NCBI GenBank assembly: GCA_037447655.1
Contig: JBBHKE010001223.1
Location: 1 to 52,376, forward strand
Reading direction: 5' to 3'
Origin: Zygnema cylindricum
Lineage: Eukaryota; Streptophyta; Zygnematophyceae; Zygnematales; Zygnemataceae
DNA length: 52,376 nt
A program made the position numbers and the translations under genes. Shown piece after piece: positions 34,530-46,636 of this stretch. The stretch's first letter is position 1. Every line of letters begins with the position of its first letter. The notes under the pieces are model-generated. The model was not told where the DNA came from. It saw only the letters and a program-made list of their open reading frames with translations, and searched no databases.

Positions 34530-36152
34530 CTCAAAATATGTTTATAAATTTTAATCAATATATGCCAACTTGACAAGAAAGAAATCGAAGCCGACAAAAA
34601 AGAAGAGAGTCGTACAGCCTTTCGTAAGATTTTTCACGTAAAATTTTCATAATTTATACCATTTTTTCAAAAATTTCCAAAATGTGCATTTCCCGGGCCG
34701 ATTCATTCCGGTACTTTCCAAGCCGTCATCCGTACAACTTAAAATCCGTGCATAGTACCCGAATTTTAAAAGATTCTCTTGTCTTATATCAAAATTCCGT
34801 ATAGAATAGTTGTACTACAAGAAATGCGCCTTCTAGGATCTGTACGAACGAATGGCGCGAGAATTTTAGGGTTAGAAGTCATATAAGACAAAAGCATTTG
34901 ATCTAACGGGCAGGAATGTCTGTACAATTAAGAAAACCGTACAAAACCAAATCTTCGTACGATGGTAATACGACTGGCGTAGATTCGCAAAAAGAACTCT
35001 GTACGGTAATTTGACAGCAGGCAGAAAATATTCAAATATAGTACGAGAGACATCCGTACAGATACGCGTGCACAGGCGACGTGACTTTCACAAAATGACA
35101 AAATAGAAAAAGATCTGACGGATACGATGTGACAAGCCGTAAAATGAAAACCGCTTGCGGATTGAGCGGAAGTACGGAACGGTTTTTTGTTTTTCTGTAC
35201 GAAACCCTATTTTTGATATTTTTCCTCGATTCGAATTCTCGAGCGGCAAAAATCTTGTTTGCCGGTAAAGAAGTACCGGCTGTTAGGAAACGTCAACTTT
35301 TCTCCCGAGAAACGAGGCAGTTCCATGAGTCCAGCTCAGATTTGGCGTAGATTTTTTTGCGACGGCTAATTTAATGACAGCCGTTATGTTTTCAAGCTGA
35401 CGGCCGACAAGAAGCGACCGGGATAAAATAAGTGGCAAATAATAAAAAATATCGTGAGGACAAGGAATCACGAAGTCGAGATTCGATCTGCAAGGTGTCA
35501 AGTGAAAGGTTCATTTGTTTTTCTATGAGTGACACGTGTGGGATTGCGGAACATTAAATGACACGTGTAAGAAGATGAAAATAGAGGCAGGTTATGAGCA
35601 TATAATTAATTATTTACGCCTTTGTTCTCCCCTTAAAAACAAAATGAAACGGCTATTGCCATGTTCGCGGCAGTCTCTTCATCCAAAATATGAATTTTTG
35701 TCCTTCTAAGTATAAAGTTGACACGTGTCACTTTAAACTGGTGGCATATTTTTTATTTTACGGTCATATCTGCGCGATGTGGGACACGTGGCAGTCTGTA
35801 CATTTTATCACAATCGAAAATGTATACGCGTCAGCATCTTACGAAAGACGTGGGACTCGTATTTGTCGTTTTGTCATCCCAAAGTATGAAGTGAACACTT
35901 GGACTTGTGACAATCGCAAACAGACAAATTGTTATTCCAGTTTAGCTTGCAAAACGACAAGCCTTCACTTCCATCGAAGCGTTAGAATTAAAAACTACAC
36001 GAAAAAAAATCCCTTCGTTCCTTTACTTTTCGTCCTTTTCCATAAATATTTATTTGTTATGTCAATATTTTTTTAAGATTTGTCTTAAAGGCACTTGGAA
36101 GAAAACCGTACCCTAAGAAGTCGGTTGCGTAGCCAATGATGTCTGTGTAAAG
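34530..36152. other. 1.6 kb without a recognised gene
   Basis: GTAC-rich, transposon-like sequence with short frames on both strands and no conserved motif. Paired termini were not found. Confidence 0.4.
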
Positions 36153-36154
36153 TA

Positions 36155-36369
36155 CACCGTGTTGCTATTCCTGTTTAATAATTTTTTCTCCACTTAAAAC
36201 ATTTTTCTCCGTCCACACTTGTCCGATGTTCACATGGAGACCGCCAATCGGAAGGGGAGAATGTTGGATTTCAATCGCAACCGTCATATCCGCAATCCGA
36301 CATGTGTGTACGGAGAAAAGATGTTTAAAGCGGCAGAAGAAACGTAAACACTAATAGCGATACGCAGTG
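36155..36369. mobile_element. Short-family TA MITE, 215 bp
   Basis: The left end CACCGTGTTGCTATT and the right end TAATAGCGATACGCAGTG are flanked by TA (36153-36154, 36370-36371). The internal inverted pair with TTTCTCCGTCCACACTTGTC is the family hallmark. Confidence 0.8.
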
Positions 36370-36371
36370 TA

Positions 36372-36954
36372 CTACATTTGGAGCAATGTTACACGTTTCT
36401 CCCTGTTTCGCAAGATCTACGGCGGATATAATCTAATCAAATCTTAAGAAATATCCAGCGGCTGTCGTTTCCTTGAATAGCCGTGTTTCCATGTCCTTTC
36501 CCTGAGACGACTTTCTGAGACTGCCTGAGAACTGATCTTGTCTTTTGCGGACTTGTTAACTAACCTTTTGTCAGTTATAGATTCTCCCCCAATCAAAGAA
36601 AGACTCTTGGTTTCAAAATTTTCTCTAGAACGAGGCCGCGTGTCATTGATGAGTCATAAAACGTACTTTTTGACTCACCAAGACAGCTTCGCGGTTGCGT
36701 CAAATGTACCTTTTTAGTTTGGGAATGCCACGTCGGCATATTCGCTTTCAATTTGGCTTGGAGTGAACTTTTCCGTACAGCGAATAAAAATAACATCCAG
36801 ATGATTGCCGCTAACAGGGAAACACGGCCTAAGGCCGATAGCACTTTTGTCGAAAATCCCGTGACGAATTTCTGCGCTGTTATAGTGTTCAGAAATTATT
36901 AGTGTGAGGAAATATTTAGTGTTGATAAATAATGTTAGTGCTATGTTGTGTTTC
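36372..36954. other. Spacer, no gene
   Basis: Two short minus-strand frames overlap here without recognisable features. Confidence 0.4.
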
Positions 36955-36957
36955 TTA

Positions 36958-37733
36958 GGGTGCGTCTCTATGTACATCAAACTTAGAGATTATTTTTTGT
37001 TTTTTAGCGCAGATCCGGCGGACCCGGATTTCGGGTGTCCCTATGTGTACCAAACGAAATTGTCACTTAGGGCGTGACGATTGTATACGTCGACAATGCC
37101 CGTGACGGCTGTCAACGTCTACAATCTGTGATGACGCACGTTATTTTTCGTAGCTGCTTGTGACGTCGCGTGTTTTTTCGTGACATTGTAGACCTACCGC
37201 CCTCCAGCCTGTGCCGTTTCACGGTTGAAGAAGATGCGTTTTGACTTCGCGTGTATTGTCGGCTCGACGTGAAATGGCATCGGAACCTTGAGACCCCTGC
37301 AAAAAAAAAATCCGTACCGGATCGAAACGGACAAAACAAAACAAACTGTGTACTTCTCTTTGTCGTATTAAACAAAAACGGACAAAACATAGCGAATCGT
37401 GTACACTTCCACGTCGCTTGAAATCGTTTGATTTGTTTGAACAAAACATTACACGTGCAAATACGTGTTCCTATTTGTTTATAGAAAATCCTTAATTTTA
37501 AAACACATCGGCCCTGTATTTTAAAGATAAGGTTGAAGATGACGTTTTTTGTCGTCGAAGTGGGTCGAAGAACACAAGACGACAAGATGTAGTACAATTT
37601 AAATTCGATGATGACGCAAAATGTACTTTTTTTTTCTATTTTATTGTACGGTTGAAACTTACGCGGTACGGCTCTAAGTTTTACAGGAAAACGACAGAAA
37701 AAAACCCTTACTTAAGCACACAGAGACGCACCC
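36958..37733. mobile_element. Harbinger-like element, 776 bp
   Basis: Inverted ends GGGTGCGTCTCTATGT and a near-perfect complement (CAGAGACGCACCC) are flanked by TTA (36955-36957, 37734-37736). It belongs to the subfamily with 17951-18740 and 48931-49704. The 161-codon minus-strand frame inside has no transposase motif and its reading is not conserved in the relatives. Confidence 0.83.
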
Positions 37734-38121
37734 TTAATCTCGAGCCAAACAAAACATTACCTCTAAGGGTGGCGTTCCATCAGGAAATTCTGTAATCGTA
37801 CGAAAAAACATTACAGAATGCTACACTGTGAACGCTGTTCTCTCGCGCAGAGTCTGTAATCCACGTGCTCAGAAATGAGTGGTACCACGTAAGATAAGAT
37901 CGTATATTGAAAATCGTCAAATATTTTTTACACCGACCAACTTCAAGTCGAAATCGTCATTTGCATACCAGTACGTGCGGACCAGGGCATCGTACCACAC
38001 ACATTTTGTACTCTTTGCAAACGCTTGTCAGATGCCAGCTCATTATTTTTTGGGTTTCTGCTTTCTCGCGTGACGAATGAGCTCTTCCACAAATAGTGTG
38101 AAGAATGGCCGGTAACAAAAA

Positions 38122-38376
38122 TAGCGCGACGAAAGCTCGTTACGAGATCACTTTCGTGATTTCCGTTGAATTTTTTAATGCATATATCATGTGCGAAATT
38201 TTTCGATTAGCGCGACGAAAGCTCGTGAGATCACTTTCGTGAATTCCGTTGAATTTTTTAATGCATATATCATGTGCGAAATTTTTCGATTAGCGCGACG
38301 AAAGCTCGTTACGAGATCACTTTCGTGATTTCCGTTGAATTTTTTAATGCATATATCATGTGCGAAATTTTTCGAT
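38122..38376. repeat. Three tandem copies of an 83-86 bp unit
   Basis: Each unit starts TAGCGCGACGAAAGCTCG and contains CATATATCATGTGCGAAAT; starts are at 38122, 38208 and 38291. The middle copy lacks TTAC. The copies are almost identical, so the expansion is recent. Confidence 0.92.
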
Positions 38377-38436
38377 TTCCGTTGGTTTGCCGTCGTGACA
38401 CGTACATTCACTATCCAACGTGTCGCGACTCAATTT

Positions 38437-38487
38437 TTTCTGTAAATGGTGATGTACCTCCTCGAGGTACATCACCATTTACAGAAA
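38437..38487. repeat. Perfect hairpin, 24-bp arms and 3-nt loop
   Basis: The arms run 38437-38460 and 38464-38487 with loop CTC and no mismatch. The centre (ACCTC, CTC, GAGGT) is the same as in the hairpin at 7719-7743, but the outer arms differ in sequence. Confidence 0.95.
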
Positions 38488-38678
38488 CTTTGGAAGCGAA
38501 TGCTTCGCGAAAAACAATCCAACGGTCATTGTTACCTCCCACAACTTTGGAGAATATTGGCAAGATTCTCTGTAATATTGTTCGCTCATAAAAACAAAAT
38601 AAGAGGTACGGCATAGTACGGATAAGTCCGGATTTCTGTAAGCAACCTCACTTTTCGTCTGATGGAACGCCACCCTAA

Positions 38679-39000
38679 TTAGCACACACAACACTAATGT
38701 AGTCACTCTACTGTACTGTAGTCACTAGTCTATGTTTACATAGTCACGTGACAACACCCGTCGTTCCTACTAAAAAAAGAGGAAAAAAAAATACGTTTTT
38801 TACGTTTAGACGTTTTTTTTTAGCAATAAAGACGTTTCCTTTCCTACTACTACGAATCAAATCTGAGTGCGCTTTTCCCGCGTCGACGCCACTCATCACT
38901 CTCTCTTATCTACGTTTTTTACACTTTTTTTGTACTTTTGTACGGAACTGCGAGCAGGCATCGTACGGAATTCAACAATTTGTACAGTACAGTACGACGG
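38679..39000. other. Spacer, no gene
   Basis: GTAC-rich sequence between two elements; nothing recognised. Confidence 0.4.
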
Positions 39001-39002
39001 TA

Positions 39003-39502
39003 CACCGCGAATCGTAATTAGAGTAGTGAAAAAATTAGAGTACAAAAACTAAAAAAACAAATTAGAGTAATTAACGCTAATTTGTGTGATAGAGCTGTTT
39101 CAACTATGAAGTTTACTCTAATTTATTTAAGTACTCTAATTTGGCACGCCAATATCCTCTACTGTAAATAAGGTATTCGTACAGAATTTGGCAAAACGTA
39201 CAGTTTATCGTCACTATGACGTTTGCACTACGCGGTTTGTTAAAACGCAGTTACATGATAACGGCCTGTATTAAATAATTATTTGTACTTTTTTACTTAA
39301 TAAAGTACAATTTTGCACGGTCGGAGGTCGTCCGTACTCCATACTTTTTATAACGTACCTATATTAGAATTAAAAACGCTAATTAAACTTTACCTTAAAT
39401 AGAATAATGAAAAATTTAGAATCATTTACTCTATTTCATGTGATAGAGTCGAAATTCGAGCGACCGAATTAGAGTAATTTACTCTAATTACGATTCGCGG
39501 GG
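39003..39502. mobile_element. TA-family element, complete, 500 bp
   Basis: The left end CACCGCGAATCGTAATTAG and the right end CTAATTACGATTCGCGGGG are flanked by TA (39001-39002, 39503-39504). This is the best uninterrupted copy in the window and the reference for the split ones. It has no coding frame, so it is a non-autonomous (MITE-like) member. Confidence 0.88.
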
Positions 39503-39504
39503 TA

Positions 39505-41588
39505 CTGTACTCTATTCGAAAAATGCGTAAATTAGTGTTCATACCTATGACGTAAAGGGAAAATTAACGTTATTAATTATATTTGTTCTGGCGTCAAAAT
39601 TTAATTAAATCTTCGGGTAGTGTTATCGACATTATAAGCAGTTCACATTGTACACCGCCCGTCATTATTAAAGTTAAACATTTTTAGGGCAGATTCAAAA
39701 GTATTTTTTCTCGTCACATGTTTTCCCAAGTTTCAATCATGACGTCATGATCGGACGGTAGGATCTACACCTCCCGGGCTGCTTGCTTCAGAAACAAATC
39801 CGACGGTCCATCACAAAGCTAAAGATTTCAAGTGCACCAACTTTTTTTAACTCGAATAACTATGGGCGGCGTAGTAAAATAAGTAAATAATGGACCGCAT
39901 CGACACGTGTGTTTAAATGAACGCATGGGATGATCCACGTATTCATTAAAAACGTATTTTGACACATGTAATTCCTATGTCCGCAGTTTCATGCGTAGTT
40001 TCGGCGCACGATGTTTCCCAGCTGCCAGATTTATCAGAAAATATTTCACAGTCTACAATTTGTAGTGTTGTGTATATGACTGTTCGATAACCGATGATTA
40101 CCGGTATCGGTGCTATCGAGAAAAATATTTTGCCAGTACACAACACTAACAATTTGGGACGACGAGAACATTACAGAAAACCGAGAACATTAATGTACTC
40201 CCTATCCACGAGCGTGTCCGGCTGTCCGTTTTAAACAAATAATGGCAAGACTAACAGAAATAATAAAAGTAACAGCCCAATCCAAGGGGTATGCACTTGC
40301 ACGTGTGGCGGAGACTGCACATGAGTAATATCCAAACATATTTCGCAACCAACCTTCTTCAATGAAAGCAAAACGTCACTAGACACAGTAATTGCCATAA
40401 ATCATAAATAGTCGTCATCGCTTACAAGGACTTTTGATTACCACTGTACGTGCGTCTTTGCTTATGTCTTTATGCTCTTTGACCGCATATATGGCAAGCC
40501 GCCTATAATTTCACATATCCCCCGACAAATAATTGAATTGGTAACAGGTTGGAGAGGGAGAGGGAGAGGGAGAGGGAAAAGGAAAAGGAAGAGCGAGGGA
40601 GAGGAAGAGGTAGAGGGATACAGATTTCTGCCCCGCTACATTTTTCGGGCTTCATCAAGTCCATGTACAAGTAGACAGAAATGACGTAAAGCTGTTCCAC
40701 GGAGGAAAGAGTCCAAACAATACCAATGCATTCACTGTCATATTCTAAAAGTCCTAAACTCAATACAAGGGGAATACATTTTGGAATTGGAGCTTCAGTG
40801 TGGTCCACCAGAACTTAAATACAGTTGGAGACTTTGAAATATCTCATTCACAAAATACCGAAAAGGTTTTCTTTCCCAGTCAAGGACAGAAAAGTGTTTA
40901 TTTGTGAAGAGCATTCAGTGCCACACACTATACACCACCAAAGCAATATTATAAAATAATTGATAAAAACTTAGTAGTAGATGTTGCTAACAGAACACAA
41001 ACCATAAGTCTGAGGATATTTAATGCTACACCATATCTCAAGCAATTACGGACACTTTACACGTTTATAAATTGACATTATTCAACACATCCATCCACTT
41101 TATACAACTTATCGACAGTGTTTACTACACCACCAGGCACGCTTGCCAGACTCCTAACAAAGAAAAATCAAAAACAACTTTCTAGACAAATCTCTAACCT
41201 CATTTTTGCATCAACATCCAGACCTTAAATATGTCAAAACACCATTTATGATACGCACAACACAATTTCTGCCGACAAACCCACCACACATCCTTCCCTG
41301 TTTCTTTTTCATATCCACCCAACATTCATTACCACCGTGGGACTATAATCAACCTCATCACTCAAACCCAATACTCAAAACTCATTCTCAAAACTCATCC
41401 ACCCTCGAAAAAACAAAACCTTCACACGCCGAATTTTGTGAATTTTAACTTTTTGACAAATCAACCAACAACTCAAACTTTCCATTCGACTCTCTCCATT
41501 TTCAGGTTGAATTTCTTGAATTTTAACTTTTTTCACATCGACGAAAACTTAAAACACTTGAAAAACTTTCATTCAACTCTCCTTTTCC
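39505..41588. other. Region between the TA-family element and RPSA; no gene recognised
   Basis: Apart from an 86-bp hAT-like remnant (40063-40148) and a GGGAGA run (40553-40605) I see only short frames without motifs. The part nearest 41588 should contain the 3-prime untranslated region of RPSA, which is read leftwards. Confidence 0.4.
40063..40148. mobile_element. Minimal hAT-like element, 86 bp
   Basis: The ends TAGTGTTGTGTAT and GTACACAACACTA are flanked by a perfect 8-bp duplication ACAATTTG (40055-40062, 40149-40156). The interior keeps only a few subterminal words (CGATAACCGATGATTACC). It is an internal-deletion form of the larger copies at 47649 and 50180. Confidence 0.9.
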
Positions 41589-44500
41589 TTACTGTGGGGG
41601 AGCCGCATCCCATCCAGCCGCTACTCCTGGTTGAGTATCCCATCCACCTGCCTGGGGGGGAGGGATAGGGGGAGCTGCTGCTTCCCACCCTCCCCCAGAG
41701 ACAGGGGGTGCAGGGAGAGGAGCCGCCGCAGAATCCCATCCGGGAGCAGCAGGAGCCACAGCATCTAGTGAGAGGGAGAGGGAGAGGGAAAAGGCGAGGA
41801 GGAGGGAATTGTTAGAGAAAGCAAAAATGAATGAGAGAGACTGAAAAAAAAGCAAATGAATAAATAAAGGAACAAAATACATGAAAGATAAAAAGTCACT
41901 ACTGTAGATTTGGTCGAAAAGTTTGGGCTTTTGTTGGCCATGATTTCTCAAATCAGACAAAAAACTGACAGTAAACCATCTATCACTATTGAAGTTCATA
42001 TTTTTTTGGAGTGAAACACATGTATGCACATAAAAAAGTTTAAAGAGGCAAAAAAAAACACAAACATTAATAGCAAGATACACAGTGTAGCTTATTTTTT
42101 CAGTACTTAACAGGATCACGGAGTTCACAATAGGGATTGTGATATCAATGCTACACTCACCACCATTATTAGAGTTAAAGGCAAATTAGCGCTAATGCGA
42201 AATAAGAATATATAACACTAATTTAGTGCACAAAGGCAGATTCCAGTCCACTCACTTAAAAAGTGTTATTAACACTATTTTATGACTTCTGGCTAAAAAA
42301 GTCAATGTTATAATGACCAATATAGCTATTGTGACATGATAAGCGTGCATCAATGCAGTTAGAAAGAAGTGATGGGAATGTGAACGTATTAAATTGTTTG
42401 TCATACCAAATGCACAAAAAATGGTCAGTTAACATTCCAGTTTCAGGCATTATAGACACATCCATGCCCAAAGATCCAAGACCCACATCCAGTTTGAGAA
42501 AACCTCCTTAAAAAAATCCCAAATAACTTACCAGCACCGTGGGGAAAGTAAAGCTTCCTTAAAAAAAAAAAAAAAAACCAGTAAACCTCTCTTAAGACAA
42601 GGTTTCTAAAACAAGAAAGCCTATGACACCTATCAGTGCCAGTCATTTTGCGCACAGGGCACGTTAAACCTCTTTCAAAAAATCCCAAGATACTTACCAC
42701 CAGTCCATTCTCCTCCTGAGGCAAGCAAACCTCCAGAAAACCACTTGCCAAACAAACCCAAACTAGGCACAAAAAAAAAGAAAAAAAGCCCAAAAACCTT
42801 ACCAGCACCAGTCCAGTTTCCTCCAGGGCCAACTGCCCATGAGAGACCTCACGGTCAGAGGCAGTTCCTCAAATCTCTCTTTAAACAAGCCCAAAAAACC
42901 AAAAAAAGCCCAAAAACCTTGGATAAAAAAAGAAACCCTAAAAAAAGACTTACCAGCACCAGTCCATTCTCCTCCTGGGGCGGCTGCCTGAGGGAGGCCT
43001 CCTGTGGCAGGTTCCCATTCAGCGGCCGGAGCCGTAGTGTCCCACTGGGCATCCGCTAGGGCTGGTACCGGTCCTCCCAACATGTTAGCACCAAAGTCAG
43101 GAGCTCCAAATTCTGCAACCGCCGCTCCCTCCTCTTCCTCTCTCTCCTTGGACTCCTCCGGCTCACGGTAGAAGAAAAGATCCACCTGGAAAAAACATGG
43201 AAAAAAGAAAAGGGCATGTTTACAAGTAAATGCGTGTTGATCCTAAGTGTGTACTGATTGATAAATTAATGTTGATTAACAGAAGAAGAGATTTACCTAA
43301 ATACAACATGGAGACAAAACAAGTCCGTACTGATTAGCAAGTGCAAATTGATTATGAAAGAAGAGGTCTTTCTTTAGCAATGCAAAAACAGGTTAAACTT
43401 AAAAAACCACATAGAAAATAAGTGCATATAGATGGATGGATGAACAAGTCCACCTTAAAACCATGTCAAAACAAGTGCATGTTGATTAGCAAGTGCATAA
43501 CGATTGAAAGCATACCGATTAACGAGTGCAAATAGGTTAATAAGTGCATATTGATTAATGAAAGGAAAGGTTCGGGTGAAATCCACACGTATGGAAAAAT
43601 AAGTGCATGTTGACTAGCGGGCGACAAAAGTAATGTGTTAGTTTGAAATAGGTAGCCAGAGCAAACAGTCAGGATTTCCAGGGTTGGAGAACGGTGGAAT
43701 CAGCGAGAAAACCATGCAGACTCACCATAACATCCCATGGCTGTGTGGGAGTGACAGTTCCACGCATCTGAAGGACCATGCGAGCCAAAAGCCAGTAGAG
43801 ACAACCAATACTGTGCTTCCCCTTGTTGTTGGCGGGAATTCCAATGTCCACAAACTTCATAGGAGAGTCCGTATCACAGAAAGCAATGACAGGGATGTTG
43901 CCCATAGCTGCCTCAATTGCAGGCTGTTTCCACGGTAGCAAAAAACAAGAGTACAAATAAAGTAGTTGAGAAAATGGGTCAGAAAAGTGGACAATTTGAG
44001 AAAGTTGGATAGTACAGAAATAGAAACTACAAACAGACAAAGACACTAATGCCATTTAGCTAGCTTCAGAGTAGCTTGATGTGCCTAAAAACCGTTTACT
44101 TGACTTAAATTTTTCAAATTAACTTCAAAGTAACTTTGCTGAACCTACAAACCACCTCGTAGGCTGAATTTTTCAATCCTTTTGCCCTATTTTTCGATAA
44201 ACACAAGAAATGCTGAAAAATGAGCCTCTTAACATGGTAATTGTAGAAAGTTATTAGAATTACTACAGACAACCATGCGAAAATTCCCAAAAGACTACAA
44301 ACCGCACTGACTCCCAGTTGAATTTTGCCCTAAAATGGACTTATACGAAAAAGTCTATAAAACTCCGGTGGTGGACCACCCACCACCATTCACTTGAAAA
44401 AGAAACAATACTAATTCACCGAAGAGTCATACATTAGTAAACAAATACAAAGGATAGAGAGGCAAAGGATTGAAGAAAAGAAAAAGAGAGGCAAAGAGAG

Positions 44501-46636
44501 AGTGAGAGAGAAAGAGAGAGGAGAGGGAGGGGGGGTGGAAGAGAGAAAGAGGGAGAAAGAGAGCTCTCGTACCTGGTGATCCACACGAGGATCCGTGAGA
44601 AGCAACAGTCTGGGCTCAGTGTAGGTATTCTGAAGCTGATTGGTGAAGGTTCCAGGGGTGTGTCGTCCGGCTATGGCCACTGCTCCCGTGTACTGCGCAA
44701 ACTTCAGAACCGCCCTCTGGCCATACGGCCTTGCTGATTGGACGCAGATGTCCTGGGGATTCTCAATGGCCACAATCACACGGGCGGCCAACTGAAGCTT
44801 GTCCCATGTCTTGCCCAGGTTAATGATGTAGATCCCTGAAGAGAGGGGAGGGAGAGAAGTGGGTAGGGGGGAGAGGGGGAGGGTAGAGGAGTGAAGGGCA
44901 CAGGAGAGGCGAGAATTCAGTCAAAGTTTGGATGGAGAATGAGTAAAAGCCCTCAAATGAGGCAGGGGTGAGGCAGAGGGAAGAGGGGAGAGGAGAGAGA
45001 GGAGAGGGGAAAGGGGAGGAACGGAGAAAGGAGTGAATTAAGTCGAGGGGAGAGGGGAGAGGAGAAAAGGGCAGAGGAGAGAGGAGAAAATAGACATTAT
45101 GGCGATCATTCTTGTAGAATATTGGTAAAATCTGCCAGTTTTTCCATGAGTGAGGCATATGAAGTTTGATAGAGATAAGAGAGCACATGGGGGTAAATGA
45201 CAGGGGAAAAAGGGAATATGGGGGAAATGAGAAAATGCATAGGGAAAATAGGGGAAAATGGAGAAAAAAAGGGAAATACGGAAAATAAGGAATAAAGAGG
45301 GAGATAGGGGAACATGGGAGAAAATAGGGGAAAAAGGAAAAACAGGAGAATAAGGAAAAAGAGGTAATTGAGGATTATGTAAAAAATGAATCATGAAAAA
45401 ACAGCAGCATTTCTTTTTATGTACCTTCATGCCAAATTGAACATTATGTGAGTCATAATTAAGCATGTTCCATCGTAATAAATAATCTGGAGTACAAAGG
45501 GGAACCAAAGAAAAGAAAAATCATTTCAGCCTATGCTGATAAACTTTACAAGAAAATTTTATTCAACAACAAGGCATATTTCAGTTCGACTGGAGGGTTA
45601 GATGTGAATCAATTCCAGTTCCATTAACAGATGAAGTAGTAAGGCACTACTCCCTCCCTAATCTACTTATCTGTATCTTCAACCCCCCTCTATCCCCCTT
45701 CCTGCAATCTTTCGCATTCCCTGTAAACCTCCTCTTACTTACCCACTATTTCTCCCCTTTCTCCACCCAGCATCCCTTCTATCCCTCACTTTAAAACCAT
45801 TGCGATTTTAAAATAATAATATTGAAAGAAAAGGATTTTTTTTCGGGGCCCGGTACTAAGACTGAACCCAAAAATAATTGGGGCCATATTTCAGAAAGTT
45901 TGACCTGAAAACCCGAAAAGAGCTTCAAAAAGGAGGCCAGTTTGAGTCCCATTAAAATAAACCTACATTAATTTTTTAAAGTCTAACCCAACAGAATTTC
46001 CTTCCCCCTTTCTGATTCAGAAGATTTTCGAAACAGAATACGGGCCCTCATAATTTCATTCTTCAATTTTCACATAAGACGGCCTCTGAGAAGAAATAAT
46101 CTAAAAAGAGAACCACGGACAGCCAAAAACCAGAAAAAAACTCTGGCCTGACCTCTGCTCTCCAAGAGGATTTAAGTATTTTAACTCTTTTTGGAGTGAA
46201 AAATGTATGGTGCTTATCAATAGAAAGGGGTAACTGGGAGACTAGATCTAATCATGTCGCCAAAACGACTCCAAAAGGGATTATCTCCGTTTCAGGGCTT
46301 ATTCATTTTAAAAAACCTTTTAAAAGTGATAATAGTCTTCATCCAGAAAAACAAATTAACAACAGAACCATGTCCTTTTTCACATTTTCAGCGAACTTGA
46401 CAGAAGTTCGAGAGGGAGATTCAGAAAAGCAGAGGTCAGAGGGAAAAGAGGTCAAAAAGAGAAGAAGAGGCGGTATGTAAAAAAACCCTAAACCCCATTT
46501 AGGGTTTTCAGTACTAACCGTCTGTTCCTCGCTTGTAGATGTATCTCTCCATCTGAAAGTCACAGTTTTTGGTGCCAAGATGCACCTTGGCTGCCAGCAT
46601 CATCTGGATGTCCGCCTCCTTCTGGGAGAGAGCCAT
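41589..46636 (-). CDS. RPSA: 40S ribosomal protein SA (uS2, laminin-receptor type), seven predicted exons
   Basis: Exons: 46636-46519, 44835-44573, 43923-43726, 43185-42954, 42832-42803, 42715-42698 and 41764-41589; all GT-AG, phases 1, 0, 0, 1, 1, 1; 344 residues. Family signatures: [14 protein letters not shown] (about 3-16), [13 protein letters not shown] (41-53), [33 protein letters not shown] and [11 protein letters not shown] (194-204). uS2 sits at the back of the 40S subunit and is needed for 18S rRNA maturation; the conserved core is complete. The start has a strong context (GCCGCCATGG) after a pyrimidine-rich leader. The tail carries an acidic stretch and nine tryptophan units (QWD, EWE, EWT, NWT, EWT, then four GW[DE]). 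Exons 5 and 6 (30 and 18 nt) look like duplicates of the end of exon 4; skipping either keeps the frame. The core is certain, use of the two micro-exons is inference. Confidence 0.92.
42532..42557 (-). pseudogene. Decayed fourth copy of the RPSA tail micro-exon
   Basis: On the minus strand, an AAG acceptor after a T-run and a GGTGCTG/GTAAGT donor enclose 26 nt. The donor side matches exons 4 and 5 (GGTGCTG|GTAAG), but the tryptophan codon is gone and the length is not a multiple of three, so inclusion would shift the frame. Confidence 0.55.
44572..44820 (-). promoter_or_regulatory. Core of RPSA exon 2 and its donor
   Basis: The donor CAG|GTACGA at 44573/44572 follows DPRVDHQ, the usual position before the PxxEA segment of this family. 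The start of the intron is purine-poor on the minus strand (CTCTCTTTCTC), which may act as a splicing enhancer or simply reflect the C/T bias of introns here. Confidence 0.35.
46484..46512. promoter_or_regulatory. Telo-box-like pair in RPSA intron 1
   Basis: AAACCCTAAACCCC and TTTAGGGTTTT lie facing each other a few bases inside the first intron. AAACCCTAA (telo-box) is a known enhancer-type motif of plant ribosomal-protein and translation-factor genes, usually near the transcription start. Its function here is an inference. Confidence 0.5.

Larger units (their letters stand above)
37767..38675. mobile_element. Harbinger-like element, 909 bp, with internal tandem repeats and hairpin
   Basis: The ends GGGTGGCGTTCCATCAG and CTGATGGAACGCCACCC are perfect inverted repeats flanked by TAA (37764-37766, 38676-38678). 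It is longer than its relatives at 7517 and 13125 because an 86-bp unit is present three times (38122-38376). A perfect 24-bp-arm hairpin lies at 38437-38487. Confidence 0.85.

Noticed and set aside
37112-37597. 161-codon minus-strand frame considered as a Harbinger protein
   Set aside because: No DDE or Myb-like motif, internal to a 776-bp element, and not conserved in sister elements.
38122-38376. CRISPR-like array
   Set aside because: The whole 83-86 bp unit repeats without variable spacers, so it is an ordinary tandem repeat in a eukaryotic element.
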